Shown piece after piece: positions 60,682-64,000 of a stretch of DNA of 64,000 nucleotides (the stretch's first letter is position 1; each line of letters starts with the position of its first letter). The position numbers and the translations under genes were made by a program. Origin of the DNA: Polaromonas glacialis (GTDB lineage Bacteria > Pseudomonadota > Gammaproteobacteria > Burkholderiales > Burkholderiaceae_C); the NCBI RefSeq assembly GCF_000709345.1, contig NZ_KL448325.1, positions 62,001 through 126,000 on the forward strand, given 5' to 3'. The notes beneath the pieces were generated by a model. The model had not been told where the DNA came from and searched no databases. It saw nothing but the letters and a program-made list of their open reading frames with translations.

Positions 60682-61656
60682 ATGACGTCTACCAACACGA
60701 TAGCCGAACCCGTGCGCCCAGGACCGGACGCAACACTTCTGGCCGTGCACTCTGTCGACGAATTCGTCTTCAGCGTGCCTAACCTTGAGGAGGCCAGGCA
60801 TTTCTACACCAGCTTCGGGCTGGACGTGCGCAACGAGGATGGCGCACTGGCCCTTTACACATTTGGGCACCCGCATCGCTGGGCAAGAATCCTTCCGGGC
60901 GCCACCAAGCGATTGCTCTGGCTGAGCCTGGGCATCCATGCCACCGATGAACAGCGCTTTGAGCAGCACCTTGAGGAGCAGGGAATTTCCCGCATCGCGC
61001 CGCCACATGGCGCAGGCACCGGCGGCCTCTGGATTGAAGGACCGGACGGTCTGCCCATTGAACTGCGCGTTGCGGACAAATCGTCTCCCTCTCAGCCTGC
61101 GCCGCGCGAGTACCCGCCGCAACACGGCAACTTCGGCCGCTCACCGAGCCGGAGCAAGGCGCAAGCCACGCGTCCGCTGTACCTCTCGCACATCTTGCTG
61201 TTCAGCGCCGATGTCGATCAGGCGGTCCGTTTCTACGAGGACATCCTGGGCTTGCGGCTTTCTGACAAGTCCGGCTCAGTGATTGCCTTCTTGCACAGCC
61301 CGCACGGCAGCGACCATCACCTGATCGCGTTTGCCAAGTCGGCCGGCCTGGGACTGCACCACAGCAGCTGGTGCGTGCCTTCCATCGACGCCGTTGGCAT
61401 TGGCACGCAGCAGATGGCGCAGGCGGGCTACGGGCAAGGCTGGGGCGTTGGCCGGCACGTGCTGGGCTCCAACTACTTTCGTTACGTGCGCGATCCGTGG
61501 GGCAGTTATGCCGAGTATTCCTACGACATCGACTTCGTCAACGCTGGCGATCAGTGGCCCTCGGCAGACCACCCCGGCGAAGACTCTCTTTACGTCTGGG
61601 GGCCCGCGCTTCCTGACGACTTCATCACCAACCATGAACTGCCGGTCCGAACATGA
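60682..61656 (+). CDS. Two-domain extradiol dioxygenase (VOC family), copy 2
   Basis: The 324-residue protein has the same architecture as the enzyme at 42426: HSVDEFVFSVPNLEEARHFY in the first domain and the catalytic second domain with SHILLFSADVDQAVRFYEDI, GLHHSSWCVPS and YVRDPWGSYAEYSYDID. The first domain is about 70% identical to copy 1 and the second about 96%. The ATG at 60682 gives better spacing to GGGAGGA than the ATG at 60676. No FAD monooxygenase follows here, so this module may depend on hydroxylation by the enzyme at 43403 or accept an already dihydroxylated compound. Confidence 0.9.
   Translation: MTSTNTIAEPVRPGPDATLLAVHSVDEFVFSVPNLEEARHFYTSFGLDVRNEDGALALYTFGHPHRWARILPGATKRLLWLSLGIHATDEQRFEQHLEEQGISRIAPPHGAGTGGLWIEGPDGLPIELRVADKSSPSQPAPREYPPQHGNFGRSPSRSKAQATRPLYLSHILLFSADVDQAVRFYEDILGLRLSDKSGSVIAFLHSPHGSDHHLIAFAKSAGLGLHHSSWCVPSIDAVGIGTQQMAQAGYGQGWGVGRHVLGSNYFRYVRDPWGSYAEYSYDIDFVNAGDQWPSADHPGEDSLYVWGPALPDDFITNHELPVRT
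61171..61644 (+). repeat. Near-identical dioxygenase second domain, copy 2
   Basis: Counterpart of 42897-43370. The contrast with the diverged first domain ends sharply around the linker (RSPSRSKAQA), the pattern expected from gene conversion or recombination within the gene. Confidence 0.85.
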
Positions 61657-61765
61657 GCCTACTGGCGACTGCGCTTTTGGTGAAGGAAACCGCGCCAGCC
61701 TAGCTGGCCCACCTCAACGCCGAGAGGCTTTTGAAACTCTAAACACGCCCACTGGAGACAACATC

Positions 61766-62749
61766 ATGAAAAAATCGATGCTCAAGCTGGCTGCAGCCAC
61801 ACTCGCGGGCGCCCTGTTGTCCGCCACCGCTGCGGCCCAAAGCCCTGCCGCGTTTCCGTCTAGGACCGTAACGCTGGTCGTGCCCTTCACCCCGAGCAGC
61901 GGCAGTGACATCATCGCCCGCATCATTGCGCCTAAGCTGGCAGCACGCTGGGGCCAAGCCGTGATTGTTGACAACAAGCCCGGTGCCAGCGGCAACCTGG
62001 GCACCCAGGCGGTGGCCAAGGCAACGCCAGACGGGCACACTCTGCTGATGGCGATCAATACGTTCACCATGGCGCCGGCGATCTACAAGAACGTCAACTA
62101 CGACCCCGTGGCAGATTTCGCCCCGGTTACCCAGCTGGCCGAGACCGGCTTTGCGTTTGTGGTGAACCCCTCCGTGCCCGCCAAGGACATGAAATCGCTC
62201 ATGGAGCTGGTGAAGAAAAGCGGTGGGAAAATCAACTACGCCTCGCCCGGCAACGGCACGCCGCACCACCTGGCCATGGAGCTATTCAAGTCGCGCCGCC
62301 AGCTCGCTATGTTGCACGTGCCCTACAAGGGCATACAAGGCGCTCTGACCGACCTCATGGGCGGCCAGGTACAGATGATGTTCGCCACTGTGCACTCGAC
62401 GCGCCCGCTTGAGCAGGCTGGTAAGTTGCGCTTCATTGCCGTGACAGGTGAGGGCCGCAACCCTATCGCGCCAGAAGTGCCGACCTTCAAGGAGCAAGGC
62501 ATCAACGAACTGGAAGGGATCGATGCTTGGTACGCCGTGCTGGCGCCTGGCCGCACGCCGCCCAACACCATCGCCCGCCTCAACCGCGACATCGCCAAGG
62601 TGATGAACAGCGCCGACATCAAAGCTGACCTCGCAGCCAAAGGGCTGGTCGTGAAGACCTCCACACCGGCCCAACTCGCCAGCGTCATCAGGGGCGACCT
62701 GGTGCGCTGGGAAAAGGTCGTCGTTGACGCCCACATCACCGCCGATTGA
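61766..62749 (+). CDS. Bug-family periplasmic solute receptor (TctC type)
   Basis: The 327-residue precursor has a signal peptide (LAAATLAGALLSATAAAQ), then TVTLVVPFTPSSGSDIIARI and DNKPGASGNLGTQAVAKATP, the Bug loops in their usual places. CTGGAGACAACATC precedes the ATG at 61766; the longer frame to 61331 lies over the dioxygenase gene in another frame and is a shadow. It is the last intact gene of the module and the third receptor in it. Confidence 0.9.
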   Translation: MKKSMLKLAAATLAGALLSATAAAQSPAAFPSRTVTLVVPFTPSSGSDIIARIIAPKLAARWGQAVIVDNKPGASGNLGTQAVAKATPDGHTLLMAINTFTMAPAIYKNVNYDPVADFAPVTQLAETGFAFVVNPSVPAKDMKSLMELVKKSGGKINYASPGNGTPHHLAMELFKSRRQLAMLHVPYKGIQGALTDLMGGQVQMMFATVHSTRPLEQAGKLRFIAVTGEGRNPIAPEVPTFKEQGINELEGIDAWYAVLAPGRTPPNTIARLNRDIAKVMNSADIKADLAAKGLVVKTSTPAQLASVIRGDLVRWEKVVVDAHITAD

Positions 62750-62859
62750 GCGACCGCCAGAATAGACTTTAGCCCTTGCTTGAAAGCATTCGGCGCATGC
62801 ACATGTCAAACTGTATAACCCGTCGGCCAAAAACGACGCCAATCAGGGCTTAGGTCATC

Positions 62860-63162
62860 ATGAAGCTTCATCAACTGCGGAATTTCTTTGCCATCGTCGA
62901 AAAGGTAAGCATCAGCGCAGCGGCCAAATACCTCGACATCGCGCAGCCATCGCTGAGCCGCAGCATTCGTAAACTCGAAAAAGAGCTGGGCATTCCCTTG
63001 TCTAAACGGCATGTGCGAGGCCCGGTACTAACACCCTTGGGCACCAAGTTTTCCAAAAGCGCCCGACTTTCCATGATAGAGCTTGAAAAGGGGTCACTTC
63101 AAGAAACGGATCACAGCGTACTACAAGGGCGTTTTCCGAAGTCAAGCAACACTTTCCCCTGA
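62860..63162 (+). pseudogene. Truncated LysR regulator (DNA-binding part only)
   Basis: The first about 75 codons are a normal LysR winged helix: MKLHQLRNFFAIVEKVSISA, IAQPSLSRSIRKLEKELGI and RHVRGPVLTPLG. After MIELEKGS at about 63090 the family similarity stops and an unrelated 25-residue tail runs to a stop, so the effector domain is missing. A solitary DNA-binding domain is unlikely to work as a regulator, though it could still bind DNA and interfere. It is in the same direction as the operon before it. Confidence 0.75.
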
Positions 63163-63485
63163 CGACCTGCATGCATGGGTCGCCACATTTCCGGGAACCA
63201 GCGGATGGAAGCTGCACCTCTTTTGGACGACAGTGATGAGGAAGAAACACAAGGCGCGGACTGGCTGAACTACAAACGGACATGATTGCTGCGGCTGTTG
63301 GCAGCGGTCCCTGATGAAAGACGCACGCGGGGGCCTCGTTCGTTAATCGAGGTGGCCAAAGGCCACATCCGTACGTTTTCCAGGCATTCCCCGTGCAGGT
63401 CCAACCTTGCTTCATCACTGAAAGCCGTCAAGCGGCGGTAGTCATCAATTCTTTCGTGTCTCGGGATTAGACTGGGAGGGTCGCG
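63163..63485. other. Non-coding gap behind the truncated LysR gene
   Basis: No gene is supported. GTGGCC and GGCCAC form a 6-bp stem around AAA at 63352-63366, followed by ATCCGTACGTTTT, a weak terminator candidate. The bases from about 63090 to 63290 have coding-like frames without recognisable family features and may be the residue of whatever cut the LysR gene. Confidence 0.5.
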
Positions 63486-64000
63486 CTATGTGAGATCTGC
63501 CTGGTGCAATGTCTTCTCGGCCAGCCGGATCACAGGCAGATCGACCATGCGACCATCCAGACTGAATGCTTCACCCGAATGCACTTGAGCGGCTTGGATC
63601 ACCCGGCGGGCCCATTCGATCTCGTTCAGGGTCGGCGCAAACGTCTCGTTGACCGGGGCTACCTGTGCCGGATGGATGCACAACTTGCCACCGAAGCCGA
63701 ACGCCCGTGCGCGCCGCACGTCCGCGAGGAGCCGCTCGCGGTTGCCCGTGTCTGTCGTGACCCCGTCGATCGGCGGCGGCAATTGCGCACGCCGTGAGGC
63801 GGCTACCAGAGCAAAGCGTGCGCAGGTAAGTTCAGCCTCTTCTGCTGCGCAACGCATGCCGAGATCGAGCTGAAAATCCAGGTGACCGAAGGCCAGACGA
63901 ACGACCTGCTCCATTGATGCCAATTCGTCCACCGCATCCAGACCGGCAAGCGACTCGACCAGCGCCACAATTGCGGCTTTCGGTCCCAGCGCCGCAGCCG
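63486..64000 (-). CDS. CitE/HpcH-family lyase, C-terminal part
   Basis: The frame is open from the window end to the stop at 63486, so the N-terminus lies beyond the window. The visible 171 residues show VALVESLAGLDAVDELA (acidic metal site), VRLAFGHLDFQLDLG, AFGFGGKLCIHPAQVAPVNETF and a C-terminal helix. This is the citrate lyase beta-subunit/HpcH aldolase fold; FGHLDF and KLCIHPAQV are typical of CitE-like (CoA-thioester) members. Substrate unknown. It is convergent with the module before it and probably belongs to another operon. Confidence 0.85.
   Translation of the reverse strand, partial: AAALGPKAAIVALVESLAGLDAVDELASMEQVVRLAFGHLDFQLDLGMRCAAEEAELTCARFALVAASRRAQLPPPIDGVTTDTGNRERLLADVRRARAFGFGGKLCIHPAQVAPVNETFAPTLNEIEWARRVIQAAQVHSGEAFSLDGRMVDLPVIRLAEKTLHQADLT

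Noticed and set aside
1-64000. tRNA, rRNA, CRISPR arrays or phage genes
   Set aside because: No cloverleaf-like tRNA, ribosomal RNA stretch, regular repeat-spacer array or phage structural gene was noticed; a tRNA scan would be needed to exclude tRNAs fully.

Overview
The window looks like chromosomal DNA of a Burkholderiales bacterium, most likely a Comamonadaceae member such as Polaromonas, Variovorax or Rhodoferax. The grounds are the GC-rich coding style, the many Bug-type periplasmic receptors, Burkholderiales-type porins, a pyruvate dehydrogenase E3 that carries its own lipoyl domain, and about sixty genes devoted largely to aromatic-acid catabolism. The genus is inferred from gene style and was not checked against any database.

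Layout. (1) 1-5.2 kb, + strand: end of an extradiol dioxygenase, a flavin reductase fused to a MarR domain, a Bug receptor, a fumarylacetoacetate-hydrolase-family (FAH) enzyme, a glutathione transferase and a LysR regulator. (2) 5.2-7.1 kb: a decayed patch with a transposase remnant, the broken start of an efflux outer-membrane lipoprotein, an intact MarR gene and a 79-bp inverted-repeat element. (3) 7.1-15.9 kb: aceE-aceF-lpd followed by an acetolactate synthase (- strand), with a divergent Lrp/AsnC regulator. (4) 15.9-21.6 kb, - strand: Bug, FAD monooxygenase, extradiol dioxygenase, SnoaL, FAH, LysR. (5) 21.7-32.8 kb: an IS630 fragment, then an eight-gene - strand operon (FAD monooxygenase, extradiol dioxygenase, FAH, BKACE, porin, Bug, Rieske oxygenase, lipoprotein amidohydrolase) with a divergent LysR. 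(6) 33.2-40.5 kb: LysR divergent from Bug, FAD monooxygenase, FAH, lipoprotein carboxylesterase, extradiol dioxygenase. (7) 40.6-48 kb: TetR divergent from FAH, extradiol dioxygenase, FAD monooxygenase, outer-membrane MetA-like channel, MFS permease, cupin. (8) 48.1-53.9 kb: LysR divergent from Bug, aldehyde dehydrogenase, amidohydrolase, iron alcohol dehydrogenase and a SnoaL remnant. (9) 54-63.2 kb: LysR divergent from SnoaL, Bug, a RutE-like reductase, porin, FAH, Bug, extradiol dioxygenase and Bug, ending in a truncated LysR. (10) 63.5 kb to the end: part of a CitE/HpcH lyase.

How the genes fit together. The same parts recur: a periplasmic solute receptor (8 copies), a flavin monooxygenase that would hydroxylate a phenolic ring (4), a type I extradiol dioxygenase that would open it (6), and a FAH-family hydrolase that would cut the ring-fission product (6), each set next to its own regulator. 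Porins or a MetA-like channel give outer-membrane entry, and two predicted lipoprotein hydrolases (an esterase and an amidohydrolase) could trim substrates in the periplasm. The substrates cannot be read from the sequence. One pair of modules (7 and 9) shares a recent FAH/dioxygenase duplication, while the remaining sets are clearly diverged, so the region looks like a catabolic island grown by repeated duplication, shuffling and partial decay.

The most interesting points are the modular redundancy, the mosaic duplication, a BKACE enzyme inside a ring-cleavage operon, the flavin reductase-MarR fusion, and a tryptophan-to-glutamine change in the acetolactate synthase placed behind the pyruvate dehydrogenase genes.
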